This document shows, piece after piece, positions 53,840-63,894 of a stretch of DNA of 64,000 nucleotides. A program made the translations under genes and the position numbers. Below the pieces are notes generated by a model that saw only the letters and a program-made list of their open reading frames with translations, was not told the origin of the DNA and made no database searches. Position 1 is the stretch's first letter, and the number at the start of each line of letters is the position of its first letter. This DNA comes from Neisseriaceae bacterium (GTDB lineage Bacteria > Pseudomonadota > Gammaproteobacteria > Burkholderiales > Chromobacteriaceae): contig JAIYAC010000006.1 of the NCBI GenBank assembly GCA_027489245.1, forward strand, positions 186,001 through 250,000. Direction: 5' to 3'.

Positions 53840-56545
53840 ATGTATTCCGAACGCTATGTACGGACATTCGGCAGCGCAGCAGGCGTCATCGGGCGGCTGT
53901 ATTCCTTGCCAGCGCTAGAGCGGGATGGCTACGGCGATATTTCCCGCCTGCCGGTGTCGCTGCGCGTCCTGCTGGAGTCACTATTGCGCCACACCGACAG
54001 CACGCCCGCCTGCGAGGCGCAGCTGCGCCAGCTGGCCGGCTGGCAGCCACAGGCCGTGCGCGATAGCGATGTGCCGTTCATGCCGGCACGCGTGCTGCTG
54101 CAGGACTTCACCGGCGTACCGCTGCTGTGCGACCTGGCCGCCATGCGCGACGCCGTGCACGCGCTGGGTGGTGATGCCGGCTGGCTAGCGCCCCAGGTGC
54201 CCGTGCATCTGGTGGTAGACCATTCGGTACAGGTAGATTTCTTTCGCGAAGCCAATGCGCTGGCGCTGAACATGGCGCAGGAATACACACGCCATGCCGA
54301 GCGCTACGGCTTCATCAAGTGGGGGGTGCAGGCGTTTGACAAACTGCAGGTCAGCCCGCCGGGGCGGGGCATTGTGCACCAGGTCAACCTGGAGCATCTG
54401 GCGCCGGGCCTGGGGCGGCGGGGCGAGGTGTGCTTTCCGGATAGCGTGGTGGGGACCGACTCGCACACCACCATGATCAACGCCCTGGGCGTGCTGGGCT
54501 GGGGGGTGGGAGGCATCGAGGCCGAGGCCGCCATCCTGGGGCTGCCGGTGACGCTGCTGATTCCCGATGTGGTGGGTGTACAGCTGGAGCAGCAGCTGCC
54601 GCACGGGGTCAGCGCTACCGACCTGGCGCTGGCGCTGACTGCCATCCTGCGCGAAGAAAACGTGCTGGACTGCTTTGTGGAATTCTTTGGTGCCGGCTGC
54701 GCCAGCCTCACCGTGCCAGACCGCGCCACGCTGGCCAATATGGCGCCAGAGTACGGTGCCACCGTGGCCTTTTTCCCGCCCGACGAGCAAAGCGTGGCCT
54801 ACCTGGCCGCTACCGGTCGTGACGAAGCCACGCAGCTGGCTTTTCGCCGCTACTACCAGGCGCAGAACATGTTCGGCACGCCGCTGCCCGGCATGCTGCA
54901 TTACAGCCGCACCGTGCGCATCGATCTGAGCCGTATCCAGCCATGCGTGGCCGGCCCCAGGCTGCCGCAAGAACACAAGCCGCTGGGCATCGTCAAACAG
55001 GACTTTCTGCTGTCGCTTGGCCTGCCGGTAAGCCAGGGCGGCTTTGGCCAGGTTACCGCGCCGCGGCTAGCCCTTGCGGCCAACCCTGCTGCCTTGCGGC
55101 ACGGCGATATCCTGATTGCCGCCATCACGTCCTGCACCAATACGGCCAACCCCGGCAGCATGTTGGCCGCAGGCCTGCTGGCGCGTAACGCCGTGCTGCG
55201 CGGGCTGCGGGTGGCGCCGCATATCAAGACGTCGCTGGCGCCGGGCTCGCGCGTGGTCAGCGACTATCTGGCCCGCACCGATTTACTGGCACCGCTGGGC
55301 ATACTGGGCTTCAGGGTGGTGGCCTACGGCTGCACCACCTGTATTGGCAATGCCGGGCCGCTGGCGCCGGCACTGGAAGCGCAAGTCAGCCAGCAAGGGC
55401 TGGTATGCGTGGCGGTGCTATCCGGCAACCGCAACTTTGAAGCGCGCATCCACCCGGCCCTGCGGGCCAACTACCTGATGAGCCCTGCGCTGGTGGTGGC
55501 TTACGCCCTGGCCGGGCGTATCGATATCGACCTGGCGCACGAGCCGCTGGGGCACGATGCCGCCGGCGCGCCGGTATACCTGCACGAGCTGTGGCCCAGC
55601 CCGCTAGACACCCGGCTGGCGCTGCAACAAGCCGGCCATAGCCAGCCCTATCGCCAGGCCTATCTGCCGGTTCAGCCGCCACAGTGGGCGGCCCTGCCCG
55701 CGCTCAGTGGCCCGTGTTACCCATGGCCGCCGTCCAGCTATATCGTGCGCCCGCCATTTGTGGACCAGCTTGCCCTGGCCTGCCCCGAGATCCGCGGCAT
55801 CTACCAGGCCCGCGCCCTGGTGCTGCTGGGCGACGCCATTTCTACCGACCACATCAGCCCTGCCGGGCCCATCGCAGCGGATAGCTGCGCTGGTCGCTAC
55901 CTGCACGAGCAAGGCATTGCTGAGCCAGATTTCAATAGCTACGGCAGCCGGCGCGGCAACCATCAGGTCATGATGCGCGGCTGCCTGGCCAACCCGCGGC
56001 TGGTGAACCTGATGTTGCCGCCCGACGATGAAGCGCAAGGCGGCCTTACCCTGCACCAGCCCGATGCCCAACGCGGCTTTATCTACGATATTGCCATGCG
56101 CTACCGCGCCGAGCAGGTACCGCTAGTGGTGTTTGCCGGCCACAACTACGGCACCGGCTCCAGCCGCGACTGGGCCGCCAAAGGCATGGCCTTGCTGGGC
56201 GTGCGGGCAGTAATTGCCCGCAGCTTCGAGCGCATCCACCGCAGCAACCTGGTGGGGATGGGCGTGCTACCACTGGAGTTTCAGGGCCAGGACAGCGTGG
56301 CCTCGCTGCAGCTGCACGGGCGCGAGCTGTTTGACCTGCCCTTTATCGAAGACGGTATCCGCCCAGGCATGCTGCTCACCCTGCAGGTTTACTACCCGAA
56401 TGGCCAGCAGCGCAGCTGCACCCTGCGCCTGCGCATCGACACCGAGGCCGAAGCCACTTACTACCGGCACGGCGGGCTGATGCCCTATCTGGTGAGAACG
56501 CTGATCAGCAAGGCCTCGCTGGCCCCGCAGCAGGTGCCCGCATGA
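53840..56545 (+). CDS. acnA: aconitate hydratase A
   Basis: 901 aa, AcnA/IRP1 type. It catalyses citrate-isocitrate conversion in the TCA cycle. Fe-S cluster cysteines are present in SCTNTANPGS (about 435) and GCTTCIGNAGPL (about 500). GVGGIEAEAAILG and the C-terminal swivel domain (GDAISTDHISPAG, FAGHNYGTGSSRDWAAKG) are intact. GAGGGTG lies about 5 nt before the ATG. It overlaps fumC by 4 nt, a pairing of two sequential-pathway enzymes. A second aconitase, acnB, is encoded 5 kb away. Confidence 0.95.
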   Translation: MYSERYVRTFGSAAGVIGRLYSLPALERDGYGDISRLPVSLRVLLESLLRHTDSTPACEAQLRQLAGWQPQAVRDSDVPFMPARVLLQDFTGVPLLCDLAAMRDAVHALGGDAGWLAPQVPVHLVVDHSVQVDFFREANALALNMAQEYTRHAERYGFIKWGVQAFDKLQVSPPGRGIVHQVNLEHLAPGLGRRGEVCFPDSVVGTDSHTTMINALGVLGWGVGGIEAEAAILGLPVTLLIPDVVGVQLEQQLPHGVSATDLALALTAILREENVLDCFVEFFGAGCASLTVPDRATLANMAPEYGATVAFFPPDEQSVAYLAATGRDEATQLAFRRYYQAQNMFGTPLPGMLHYSRTVRIDLSRIQPCVAGPRLPQEHKPLGIVKQDFLLSLGLPVSQGGFGQVTAPRLALAANPAALRHGDILIAAITSCTNTANPGSMLAAGLLARNAVLRGLRVAPHIKTSLAPGSRVVSDYLARTDLLAPLGILGFRVVAYGCTTCIGNAGPLAPALEAQVSQQGLVCVAVLSGNRNFEARIHPALRANYLMSPALVVAYALAGRIDIDLAHEPLGHDAAGAPVYLHELWPSPLDTRLALQQAGHSQPYRQAYLPVQPPQWAALPALSGPCYPWPPSSYIVRPPFVDQLALACPEIRGIYQARALVLLGDAISTDHISPAGPIAADSCAGRYLHEQGIAEPDFNSYGSRRGNHQVMMRGCLANPRLVNLMLPPDDEAQGGLTLHQPDAQRGFIYDIAMRYRAEQVPLVVFAGHNYGTGSSRDWAAKGMALLGVRAVIARSFERIHRSNLVGMGVLPLEFQGQDSVASLQLHGRELFDLPFIEDGIRPGMLLTLQVYYPNGQQRSCTLRLRIDTEAEATYYRHGGLMPYLVRTLISKASLAPQQVPA

Positions 56546-57927
56546 CCACCTTCATCCGGCGCGAACAAGACACACTGGGCGCCATTGCCGTCAGTACCGA
56601 CGTGCTGTGGGGGGCGCATACCCAGCGCGCCCTGCTGCATTTCCAGATCGGCAGCGAGCTGATGCCCCTGCCGGTGATGTACGCCATGGCGCGCATCAAG
56701 CGCGCTGCCGCCATGGCCAATGCCGAGCTGACCCTGCTGGACAACCGCCTGGCGCTGGCCATTGCCCAGGCAGCCGGCGAGGTGTTGCAGGGCATTCATG
56801 ACCAGCAGTTTCCGCTGCATATCTGGCAAAGCGGCTCCGGCACGCAAAGCCACATGAACATGAACGAGGTGCTGGCCAACCGCGCATCAGAGATTCTGGG
56901 CGCAGACTGCGGCGACCGGCGCATTGTGCACCCCAACGACCACGTAAACCTGGGGCAGTCCAGCAACGATGTCTTCCCCACCGCCATGCACCTGTGCGTG
57001 CTGGACATGCTGCACACACAGCTATTGCCCGCCCTGCAGCAGCTGATCGATGCGCTGCAACACAAGCAACAGGCCTACAGCCAGCTGGTGAAGCTGGGGC
57101 GTACCCATCTGCAAGATGCCGTACCGCTGACGCTGGGGCAGGAGATCTCCGCCTGGGTCGCACAGCTGCTGCAGGTACAGCGCAGCCTGGCCAGACAGCT
57201 GCCAGACCTGTACCCGCTGGCTATCGGCGGCACGGCGGTAGGCACCGGGCTGAATTGCCACACGGACTTTGCCCGCGCCGTCATCGTGCGCCTGGCCGAT
57301 GAAACCGGGCTGCCCTTGTCGGCCAGCAGTAACCGCTTTGCCATCCAGGCTGCCCACGATGATTTGCTGGCCTGCCATGGCCTGCTGAAAGTGTTGGCCG
57401 CAGTGCTGAACAAAATGGCCAACGACATCCGCTGGCTAGCCTCTGGCCCGCGTGCGGGGCTGGGCGAACTGGTACTGCCGGAGAACGAAGCCGGCAGCTC
57501 CATCATGCCCGGCAAGGTGAACCCCACCCAGTGCGAAGCCATCACCATGCTGTGCTGCCAGGTGATGGGTAACGACGTCACCATGGCCCTGGCCTGTGCC
57601 TCCGGCCAGCTACAGCTGAATACCTACAAGCCATTGATTGTGGTGAACCTGCTGCAAAGCCTGAGCCTGCTGGCCGATGGCATGCGTAGCTTCAACCGCT
57701 ACTGCATCGCCGGGCTGGCCGCCAACGAAGCACATATCCAGGCCAGCGTGGCGCGCTCGCTGATGCTGGTCACCGCCCTGGTACCGCATATCGGCTACGA
57801 CCGTGCCGCCGTGATTGCGCAGTACGCGCAGCAGCAGGACTGCAGCCTGCGCGAGGCGGCCATCGCGGTAGGCGGCATTAGCGAGCAGCAATTTAGCGAC
57901 TGGGTAGACACCAGTGCGATGGTGTAG
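56542..57927 (+). CDS. fumC: fumarate hydratase, class II
   Basis: 461 aa, Fe-independent fumarase. Signature GSSIMPGKVNPTQCEA is intact; WQSGSGTQSHMNMNEVLANRA, SSNDVFPTAMH and GRTHLQDAVPLTLGQE complete the family set. Overlaps the acnA stop by 4 nt. AcnA and FumC are both typical stress-phase or oxidant-tolerant TCA enzymes in gammaproteobacteria, which may explain their coupling. A GTTGGCCGC copy lies about 20 nt after the stop. Confidence 0.95.
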   Translation: MTTFIRREQDTLGAIAVSTDVLWGAHTQRALLHFQIGSELMPLPVMYAMARIKRAAAMANAELTLLDNRLALAIAQAAGEVLQGIHDQQFPLHIWQSGSGTQSHMNMNEVLANRASEILGADCGDRRIVHPNDHVNLGQSSNDVFPTAMHLCVLDMLHTQLLPALQQLIDALQHKQQAYSQLVKLGRTHLQDAVPLTLGQEISAWVAQLLQVQRSLARQLPDLYPLAIGGTAVGTGLNCHTDFARAVIVRLADETGLPLSASSNRFAIQAAHDDLLACHGLLKVLAAVLNKMANDIRWLASGPRAGLGELVLPENEAGSSIMPGKVNPTQCEAITMLCCQVMGNDVTMALACASGQLQLNTYKPLIVVNLLQSLSLLADGMRSFNRYCIAGLAANEAHIQASVARSLMLVTALVPHIGYDRAAVIAQYAQQQDCSLREAAIAVGGISEQQFSDWVDTSAMV

Positions 57928-57974
57928 CCGCAGGCCATGTGGCCAGGGTTGGCCGCATGGCCGGGCGGGCAGCG

Positions 57975-58694
57975 CTAGGCCAGCTTGTCCGGGGCCAGCA
58001 GGCGGTCGTATTCGCGCTTGACCACGGCGTAGCATTCGCAGGTGCGCTGCTCCAGGCCCAGGCGGTCTACCACGTGGATATGGCCGCGCGCATAGGTAAT
58101 CAGGCCGGCCCGCTGCAAGTTCATGGCGGCATTGGTGACCCCCTCGCGCCGCACGCCCAGCATATTGGCGATCAGCTCCTGGGTCATCACCAGGTCGCTG
58201 CCCTGCAGGCGGTCCAGGCTTAACAGTAGCCAGCGGCACAGCTGCTGATCCAGCGTGTGGTGCCGGTTGCACACGGCGGTTTGCGCCATCTGCGTAATCA
58301 GCGCCTGGGTATAACGCAACAGCAGGTGCATCACGGCAACCGAGGCATTGAACTCTTCCTTGATCACCCGCGAAGGCAGCCGGTAGCCATAGCCGCCACT
58401 TTGTACCACCGCGCTACTCGGGGTGGACTCGCCCCCCATGAACAGGGCAATACCGACAATACCCTCGTGGCCGACCACCGCGATCTCGGCCGAGTCACCG
58501 TTTTGCATCACATACAGCAAAGACACAATCGCATCCACCGGGAAGTACACATGGTTCAGCTTGCCCCCTGGCTGGTACAGCGTCTGCCCTAGCGGCATGT
58601 CTACGCGCTGCAGGTGCGGCTGAATACGCAGCCATGCCTCATCGGGCAAGGCGCTGAGCAAGCCGTTGCCGGCTCTGGAAGACTGGTTGGTCAT
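57975..58694 (-). CDS. Crp/Fnr-family transcription regulator
   Basis: 239 aa. N-terminal cyclic-nucleotide-binding-like domain (VYFPVDAIVSLLYVMQNGDSAEIAVVGHEGIVGIALFMGG, read in parts), then a C-terminal winged HTH (TQELIANMLGVRREGVTNAAM). No Fnr-type cysteine cluster is seen. This group is common in betaproteobacteria. ATG 58694 is chosen as the family start; the longer frame above it is not coding. A 16-bp palindrome 66 nt upstream fits autoregulation. Confidence 0.88.
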   Translation of the reverse strand: MTNQSSRAGNGLLSALPDEAWLRIQPHLQRVDMPLGQTLYQPGGKLNHVYFPVDAIVSLLYVMQNGDSAEIAVVGHEGIVGIALFMGGESTPSSAVVQSGGYGYRLPSRVIKEEFNASVAVMHLLLRYTQALITQMAQTAVCNRHHTLDQQLCRWLLLSLDRLQGSDLVMTQELIANMLGVRREGVTNAAMNLQRAGLITYARGHIHVVDRLGLEQRTCECYAVVKREYDRLLAPDKLA

Positions 58695-58759
58695 GATGGT
58701 GCCTGTGTTGAATGGTAAAAGACAATGATTCAGCATAAAAGCACCGCCCACCCGATGTA

Positions 58760-58775
58760 TGTACGCTAACGCACA
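58760..58775. promoter_or_regulatory. candidate Crp/Fnr operator upstream of the regulator gene
   Basis: TGTACGCTAACGCACA is a near-perfect palindrome (TGTnCGnTAnCGnACA). It lies in the gap between the Crp/Fnr-like gene and the divergent small gene at 58961. A second weaker half-palindrome (GTTCGATAGAAC) follows at 58789-58800. Confidence 0.55.
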
Positions 58776-58960
58776 GATTGCCTGTCGGGTTCGATAGAAC
58801 ATACACAAGCCTGCCAGCTTGCAGTACCACACCAGGCTGGCTGCCAGACTGCCATCCACGGCACACCTTGGCCGGCAAACACGAGCTGCCTGGCATCGCT
58901 TACGCCATGGCGCAGGCAAGTCCACAACCAGCTTTTGCGCTTTTACCAGGAGTTGCTGAT

Positions 58961-59335
58961 ATGAATAATGCCGCGAAACGCATCAAGAAACTGATGGATG
59001 ACAACCCCGACTGCCGCCAGCTGGACATCCTGAAACAGCTGGCACTGGCGTTGCAGCTGAAACACGACTTCAATGTACATCTGTTGTATGAAATTGATTA
59101 CTCATACTTCAGCATTGCCATGCAGCTATTGGAAGACTGGCGCCTAGGGCACCATATAGAAACCCGCAGCAAGCTGATGGAGAAACTGTTCTGCGAATAC
59201 CCGGACGCCATCATGCCCCACCAGCTGGCTGAAGACGCACTGCCAGCCCAGCCAGAAACCGTGCAAGCGCCAGCCAGCCCACCAGCCAAACAACGCAGCA
59301 AAGGCAAACTGCATCGCAAGCAAACCGCAGGCTAA
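58961..59335 (+). CDS. unknown small hydrophilic protein
   Basis: 124 aa starting MNNAAKRIKKLMDDNPDCRQ, with AGGAG 8 nt ahead. Helical N-terminal half; C-terminal tail is Pro/Ala then Lys-rich (KQRSKGKLHRKQ). No family recognised. Divergent from the Crp/Fnr gene and sharing its operator region, so co-regulation is plausible. Confidence 0.7.
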   Translation: MNNAAKRIKKLMDDNPDCRQLDILKQLALALQLKHDFNVHLLYEIDYSYFSIAMQLLEDWRLGHHIETRSKLMEKLFCEYPDAIMPHQLAEDALPAQPETVQAPASPPAKQRSKGKLHRKQTAG

Positions 59336-59402
59336 GCAGCACCGAGGCCACCCTGCGGCCAACCTGGCCAGCCCCGCGCAAGCCGCAACGCCCCACACCA
59401 GG

Positions 59403-59440
59403 CACAATAAAACCGCACCAAACAGTGCGGTTTTATTGTG
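59403..59440. terminator. bidirectional terminator
   Basis: A perfect 16-bp stem, CACAATAAAACCGCAC with GTGCGGTTTTATTGTG, and a 6-nt loop. It ends the plus-strand small gene and the minus-strand BON gene. Confidence 0.95.
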
Positions 59441-59463
59441 CTAGCCGGCAGGGTGCCTCTGGT

Positions 59464-60291
59464 TCAGGGCAGCAGCTTGCCCGCCTCTACCTGCTGCACA
59501 CCACGCACGTTTTTGCTCAGCTGGATAGCCAGCGCCCGCTCAGCCGGGCCGTGCAGCCTGCCACTGAGATGCACCACACCCAGGCTGGTGGTCACGCTAA
59601 TGCGGTTACTATCGATATTGCGTGCGTACAGCAGCGTAGACTTCACCTTGGTAGTAATCCAGGCGTCCGACAACCCCTGCTCCACCTGCGTACCCGAGCG
59701 CATGCCCCCTGCAGACGCAGGCGGGGGCACCACCTGCAGCTGGTTCTCCACGTCGGTCACACCACGGGTAGAGGCGGCAATCATGCCGGCCATGCCCATG
59801 CTTTGCTTGCTGTTGGCCGTACCCTGCAGCGTCACCTTGCCTTGGCGGCTACTGACCGTTACATCCACATCGTCTGCGTAACGGCTCCATTTCAAACGCG
59901 ACTTCACCGCCGCATTCAAGGTAGCGTCGTCGGCCATCTCACCATAACCGCGCGTCAGCACCGGGGGCGGCGGCATAAAGCCCTCGCGCACATCCAGCTG
60001 GTTATCTACCGTCGCCACCCCTTCCACACCCAGCGCAATTTCCTGCGCTAGCTCTTTTTTAACGCTTTCCTCTACCGTGCCCGTGAGCGTGACCTTATTG
60101 TTGTAAACCGTCACCCGAATATCCTGGTCGCGCAGTAGCGGGTTCAAGGCATAACTGGTGGAAATCTGCGTTTCGTGCCGTATATCCGTTGCCTCCTGTG
60201 CCGTAGGGGCTGCAAAGCCCTGGGCACTCAGGCCCAGAGAAAGTCCGCCTGACAAAAACAGCCATGCCAGCTGGCGAAACCGCGTTTTCAT
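59464..60291 (-). CDS. periplasmic OsmY-like protein with BON domains
   Basis: 275 aa. Signal peptide to about residue 28 (LFLSGGLSLGLSAQGFAA). Three BON-like repeats follow (about 38-105, 118-190 and 205-272), with VTLTGTVEE, VTLQGTANS and VHLSGRLHG strands. It resembles OsmY/YraP stress proteins of the periplasm. Its leader contains an inverted repeat, GCCGCTAACA (60315) and TGTTAGCGGC (60385). Confidence 0.88.
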   Translation of the reverse strand: MKTRFRQLAWLFLSGGLSLGLSAQGFAAPTAQEATDIRHETQISTSYALNPLLRDQDIRVTVYNNKVTLTGTVEESVKKELAQEIALGVEGVATVDNQLDVREGFMPPPPVLTRGYGEMADDATLNAAVKSRLKWSRYADDVDVTVSSRQGKVTLQGTANSKQSMGMAGMIAASTRGVTDVENQLQVVPPPASAGGMRSGTQVEQGLSDAWITTKVKSTLLYARNIDSNRISVTTSLGVVHLSGRLHGPAERALAIQLSKNVRGVQQVEAGKLLP

Positions 60292-60409
60292 GATGTCTTC
60301 CCTATTGATGGAGCGCCGCTAACAAAACCACGCGGCCAACCTTTATCGGCCTGCCACAGGTGATGCAAGGCAGGGTCGGTGTTGTGTTAGCGGCTCCCTG
60401 CTGATGAGC

Positions 60410-60458
60410 AAAAGCCCGCCAGCGCAGATAGCTTTTGCGGCTACCCCCGTAGCGGGCC
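60410..60458 (-). terminator. probable terminator after the CsbD gene
   Basis: GCCCGC (60414-60419) and GCGGGC (60452-60457) enclose a TAGC/GCTA inner stem; on the minus strand it ends GCGGGCTTTTGC. The stem is imperfect. Confidence 0.6.
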
Positions 60459-60463
60459 AGGGC

Positions 60464-60739
60464 TTACTTGTGCTTGTTCAGAAAGTCATGAACCTGCTTT
60501 TCGGCAGCTTCACGCGTGGTGGCGTAGCGTTGCTGCACCAGCCCGGCCAGCTTCTGCACATGGCCTTCTGTTTGCAGCAGCTCATCGTCGGTCAGCTTGC
60601 CCCACAGCACCTTAGCCTCGCCAACATAGGTTTTCCATTTGCCTTTCATTTCGTCGGCACCTGGCAGATGGGCAGTGGTGCTAGCCGGGCTAGCAACAGC
60701 GGCAGTCGCCGCAACAGGGGGCTTGGTGGTTTTTTCCAT
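60464..60739 (-). CDS. CsbD-like stress protein
   Basis: 91 aa. An Ala/Thr-rich N-terminal stretch precedes the CsbD-like helix (DEMKGKWKTYVGEAKVLWGKLTDDELLQTEGHVQKLAGLVQQRYATTREAAEKQV, read in parts). CsbD proteins are small hydrophilic general-stress proteins. It lies between a BON gene and acnB. A palindrome like the Crp/Fnr site is 88 nt upstream. Confidence 0.87.
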   Translation of the reverse strand: MEKTTKPPVAATAAVASPASTTAHLPGADEMKGKWKTYVGEAKVLWGKLTDDELLQTEGHVQKLAGLVQQRYATTREAAEKQVHDFLNKHK

Positions 60740-61044
60740 AATGATGCTCCTTCATTCAGGGCAAGCCGTACCGAAAGGCGTGGCGTTTGCCCAAAGGACA
60801 GCATCCCCCCTCACCCGCCGTGCGTCTGTTCACTAACGCACCCACAGCATGGCGAGGCACCAGCCGGGTAATAGCCGACGGGATCGGGTGCTACCAGCAC
60901 CGGCGCCCGCATCAGGCTTTTTTGGGGTGGAGGCGCCAGCGATGGCGTATCAGTGAGCAGCCTGAGCTGTGCAGGAATGGCGGGGTCATTACATCTGCGC
61001 AACACCCGGTAAACCGCGCATTTCGAGCCGGGGTTCCAAAAAAA
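60740..61044. other. intergenic region upstream of the CsbD gene
   Basis: No gene supported. It contains the palindrome at 60827-60842 and the CsbD promoter. An open frame of 91 codons on the minus strand (60811-61086) runs across the acnB terminator and is not taken as real. Confidence 0.5.
60827..60842. promoter_or_regulatory. candidate Crp/Fnr operator upstream of the CsbD gene
   Basis: TGTTCACTAACGCACC matches the 58760 site at 13 of 16 positions, including the TAACGCAC half. The spacing (88 nt from the ATG) suits an activator site. Confidence 0.5.
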
Positions 61045-61094
61045 TTGGGGGCTTGGCAAGGGTATCGTTGCCGAAACCCCTACCAAACCCCCAA
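61045..61094 (-). terminator. intrinsic terminator after acnB
   Basis: TTGGGGGCTTGG pairs with CCAAACCCCCAA (one mismatch) around a 26-nt loop with further pairing. On the minus strand it is followed by T7. It lies 30 nt past the acnB stop. Confidence 0.87.
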
Positions 61095-61123
61095 GATGTC
61101 AAATCAATAAGCTACTGATTTTA

Positions 61124-63715
61124 TTAAGCTTTAACGGTATCAGCCACGTCCTGATAGTCTTTGATCTGGTCAAAGTTCATATAACGGTACACCTCGGCGC
61201 TCTTCTCGTTGATGATACCGATGTTGGCATGGTACTCCGCCAGAGTCGGGATCTTGCCCAGCTTGGAGCAGATAGCGGCCAGCTCGGCGGAACCCAGGAA
61301 CACGTTGGTGTTCTTGCCCAGACGGTTCGGGAAGTTACGGGTGGAGGTGGACATCACGGTAGCGCCTTCGCGTACCTGCGCCTGGTTACCCATGCACAGG
61401 CTGCAACCCGGCATTTCGGTGCGGGCACCGGCCATGCCGAATACGCCGTAGTGGCCTTCGTTAGTGAGCTGTTCGGCGTCCATCTTGGTTGGCGGGGCCA
61501 GCCACAGTTTTACCGGCAGGTCGCGTTTGCCTTCCAGCAGCTTGGAGGCGGCGCGGAAGTGACCAATGTTGGTCATGCAGGAGCCGATGAACACTTCGTC
61601 GATCTGGGTGCCGGCCACTTCGGACATGAATTTCACGTCGTCCGGGTCGTTCGGGCAGGCTACGATCGGCTCTTTCACGTCGGCCAGGTCGATTTCGATT
61701 ACGGCAGCGTATTCGGCGTCGGCATCCGGCTGCAGCAGTTCGCCGTTGGCGATCCACTCTTCCATTTTGCTGATGCGGCGCGCCAGGGTACGGGCGTCGG
61801 CGTAGCCTTCGGCGATCATGTACTTCATCAGGGTGATGTTGGAGTTCATGTATTCGACGATAGGCGCTTTGTTCAGGCGCACGGTGCAGCCAGCGGCGGA
61901 GCGCTCGGCAGACGCATCGGACAGCTCGAATGCTTGCTCTACTTTCAGGTCTGGCAGACCTTCGATTTCCAGCACTTTACCGGAGAAGATGTTTTTCTTG
62001 CCGGCTTTGGCGACGGTGAGCAGGCCTTGCTTGATGGCGTACAGCGGGATGGCGTTCACCAGGTCACGCAGGGTAACGCCTGGCTGCAGTTCGCCCTTGA
62101 AGCGCACCAGTACCGATTCCGGCATGTCCAGCGGCATCACACCGGTGGCGGCGGCAAAGGCGACCAGGCCGGAGCCGGCCGGGAAGGAAATACCGATCGG
62201 GAAGCGGGTGTGCGAGTCGCCACCGGTACCGACGGTATCCGGCAGCAGCAGGCGGTTCAGCCAGCTGTGGATCACGCCATCGCCCGGACGCAGGGCTACG
62301 CCGCCACGGGTGGAGATGAAGGCCGGCAGCTCTTTGTGCATTTTCACGTCTACCGGTTTCGGGTAGGCGGCGGTATGGCAGAAGGACTGCATGACCAGGT
62401 CGGCAGAGAAGCCCAGGCAAGCCAGATCTTTCAGCTCGTCGCGGGTCATCGGGCCAGTGGTGTCTTGCGAACCTACGGTGGTCATGCGCGGCTCACAGTA
62501 GGTACCTGGGCGTACGCCCTGACCTTCCGGCAGGCCACAGGCGCGGCCAACCATTTTCTGTGCCAGCGAGAAGCCTTTGCCGCTGTCTACCGGGTCTTTC
62601 GGCAGACGGAACTCGGTGGAGGCAGGCAGGCCCAGTGCTTCACGCGCTTTGGCGGTCAGGCCACGGCCGATAATCAGGTTGATACGGCCACCGGCGCGTA
62701 CTTCGTCCAGCAGCACGTCGGATTTCAGGCTGAATTTTTCTACCAGCTGGCCGTCTTTTTCGATTTTGCCTTCGTACGGGTAGATGTCGATTACATCGCC
62801 CATTTCCAGCTTGGACACTTCTACTTCGATAGGCAGGGAGCCGGAGTCTTCCTGGGTATTGAAGAAGATCGGGGCAATTTTGCCACCCAGGGTCACGCCG
62901 CCGAAGCGTTTGTTCGGTACGAACGGGATGTCCTGGCCAGTAGCCCACACCACGGAGTTGGTGGCAGATTTACGCGAGGAGCCGGTACCGACCACGTCGC
63001 CGACGTAGGCGACCAGGTTGCCTTTTTTCTTCAGGTCTTCGATGAACTGCATCGGGCCGCGCTTGCCGTCTTCTTCCGGCTTGAAGGCCGCATCGGGGCG
63101 GGTGTTCTTCAGCATGGCCAGGTAGTGCATCGGGATATCAGGGCGGCTCCAGGCGTCCGGTGCCGGCGACAGGTCGTCGGTGTTGGTTTCGCCAGGTACC
63201 TTGAACACGGTAACAGTGATTTTCTGTGCTACTTCAGGGCGGCTGGTGAACCATTCGGCGTCGGCCCAGCTTTGCAGTACGCCTTTGGCGTTGGCATTGC
63301 CCTGGTCGGCCAGCTCTTTCACGTCGTTGAAGAAGTCGAATACCAGCAGGGTTTTCTTCAGGCCTTCAGCGGCGATGGCGCCGACTTTTTCGTCGCCCAG
63401 CAGGTCGATCATCGGCTTGACGTTGTAGCCGCCCAGCATGGTGCCCAGCAGTTCGGTAGCCAGCTCGCGCGATACCAGTGGCGAGGCCACGGTGCCTTCG
63501 GCAACAGCGGCCAGAAAAGAAGCTTTTACCTTGGCTGCGTCATCCACGCCTGGCGGTACACGGTGGGTAATCAGTTCTACCAGTGTCTGCTCTTCGCCTG
63601 CGGGCGGGTTTTTCAGCAGTTCAACCAGTTCTTCTACCTGTTTGGCAGTCAGCGGCAGTGGCGGGATGCCCAGCGCGGCGCGCTCGGCAACATGTTGGCG
63701 GTAAGCTACTAGCAT
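61124..63715 (-). CDS. acnB: aconitate hydratase B
   Basis: 863 aa, AcnB type with the swivel domain first. Motifs: [39 protein letters not shown], and the Fe-S cluster cysteines in [12 protein letters not shown] and [11 protein letters not shown]. AcnB is the main TCA aconitase in most proteobacteria, with AcnA as the stable backup encoded at 53840. ATG 63715 gives [16 protein letters not shown], the family start. The longer frame to 63748 is not preferred. Confidence 0.97.
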   Translation of the reverse strand: MLVAYRQHVAERAALGIPPLPLTAKQVEELVELLKNPPAGEEQTLVELITHRVPPGVDDAAKVKASFLAAVAEGTVASPLVSRELATELLGTMLGGYNVKPMIDLLGDEKVGAIAAEGLKKTLLVFDFFNDVKELADQGNANAKGVLQSWADAEWFTSRPEVAQKITVTVFKVPGETNTDDLSPAPDAWSRPDIPMHYLAMLKNTRPDAAFKPEEDGKRGPMQFIEDLKKKGNLVAYVGDVVGTGSSRKSATNSVVWATGQDIPFVPNKRFGGVTLGGKIAPIFFNTQEDSGSLPIEVEVSKLEMGDVIDIYPYEGKIEKDGQLVEKFSLKSDVLLDEVRAGGRINLIIGRGLTAKAREALGLPASTEFRLPKDPVDSGKGFSLAQKMVGRACGLPEGQGVRPGTYCEPRMTTVGSQDTTGPMTRDELKDLACLGFSADLVMQSFCHTAAYPKPVDVKMHKELPAFISTRGGVALRPGDGVIHSWLNRLLLPDTVGTGGDSHTRFPIGISFPAGSGLVAFAAATGVMPLDMPESVLVRFKGELQPGVTLRDLVNAIPLYAIKQGLLTVAKAGKKNIFSGKVLEIEGLPDLKVEQAFELSDASAERSAAGCTVRLNKAPIVEYMNSNITLMKYMIAEGYADARTLARRISKMEEWIANGELLQPDADAEYAAVIEIDLADVKEPIVACPNDPDDVKFMSEVAGTQIDEVFIGSCMTNIGHFRAASKLLEGKRDLPVKLWLAPPTKMDAEQLTNEGHYGVFGMAGARTEMPGCSLCMGNQAQVREGATVMSTSTRNFPNRLGKNTNVFLGSAELAAICSKLGKIPTLAEYHANIGIINEKSAEVYRYMNFDQIKDYQDVADTVKA

Positions 63716-63894
63716 GGCTCGGGACCTTTTTGCTTGGGTTGTTTGCAATCAGCCTGACGGCAGCGGGTGCGGGCTGCCGGCAACCATCCGGGATATTACT
63801 ACGACTCCCGGCTATGATTCGTGAAGATTACGCCCTTGGCGATCCATGCACAAACGAGTAATCGAAACATAGATTGTGAGATAAAATCACAGCC

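Noticed and set aside
60811..61086. 91-codon minus-strand open frame upstream of the CsbD gene
   Set aside because: It overlaps most of the acnB terminator and has no ribosome site or domain.
61229..63712. Long open frame (827 codons) opposite acnB
   Set aside because: Same antisense effect; acnB is intact on the minus strand and the mirrored protein has no recognisable feature.
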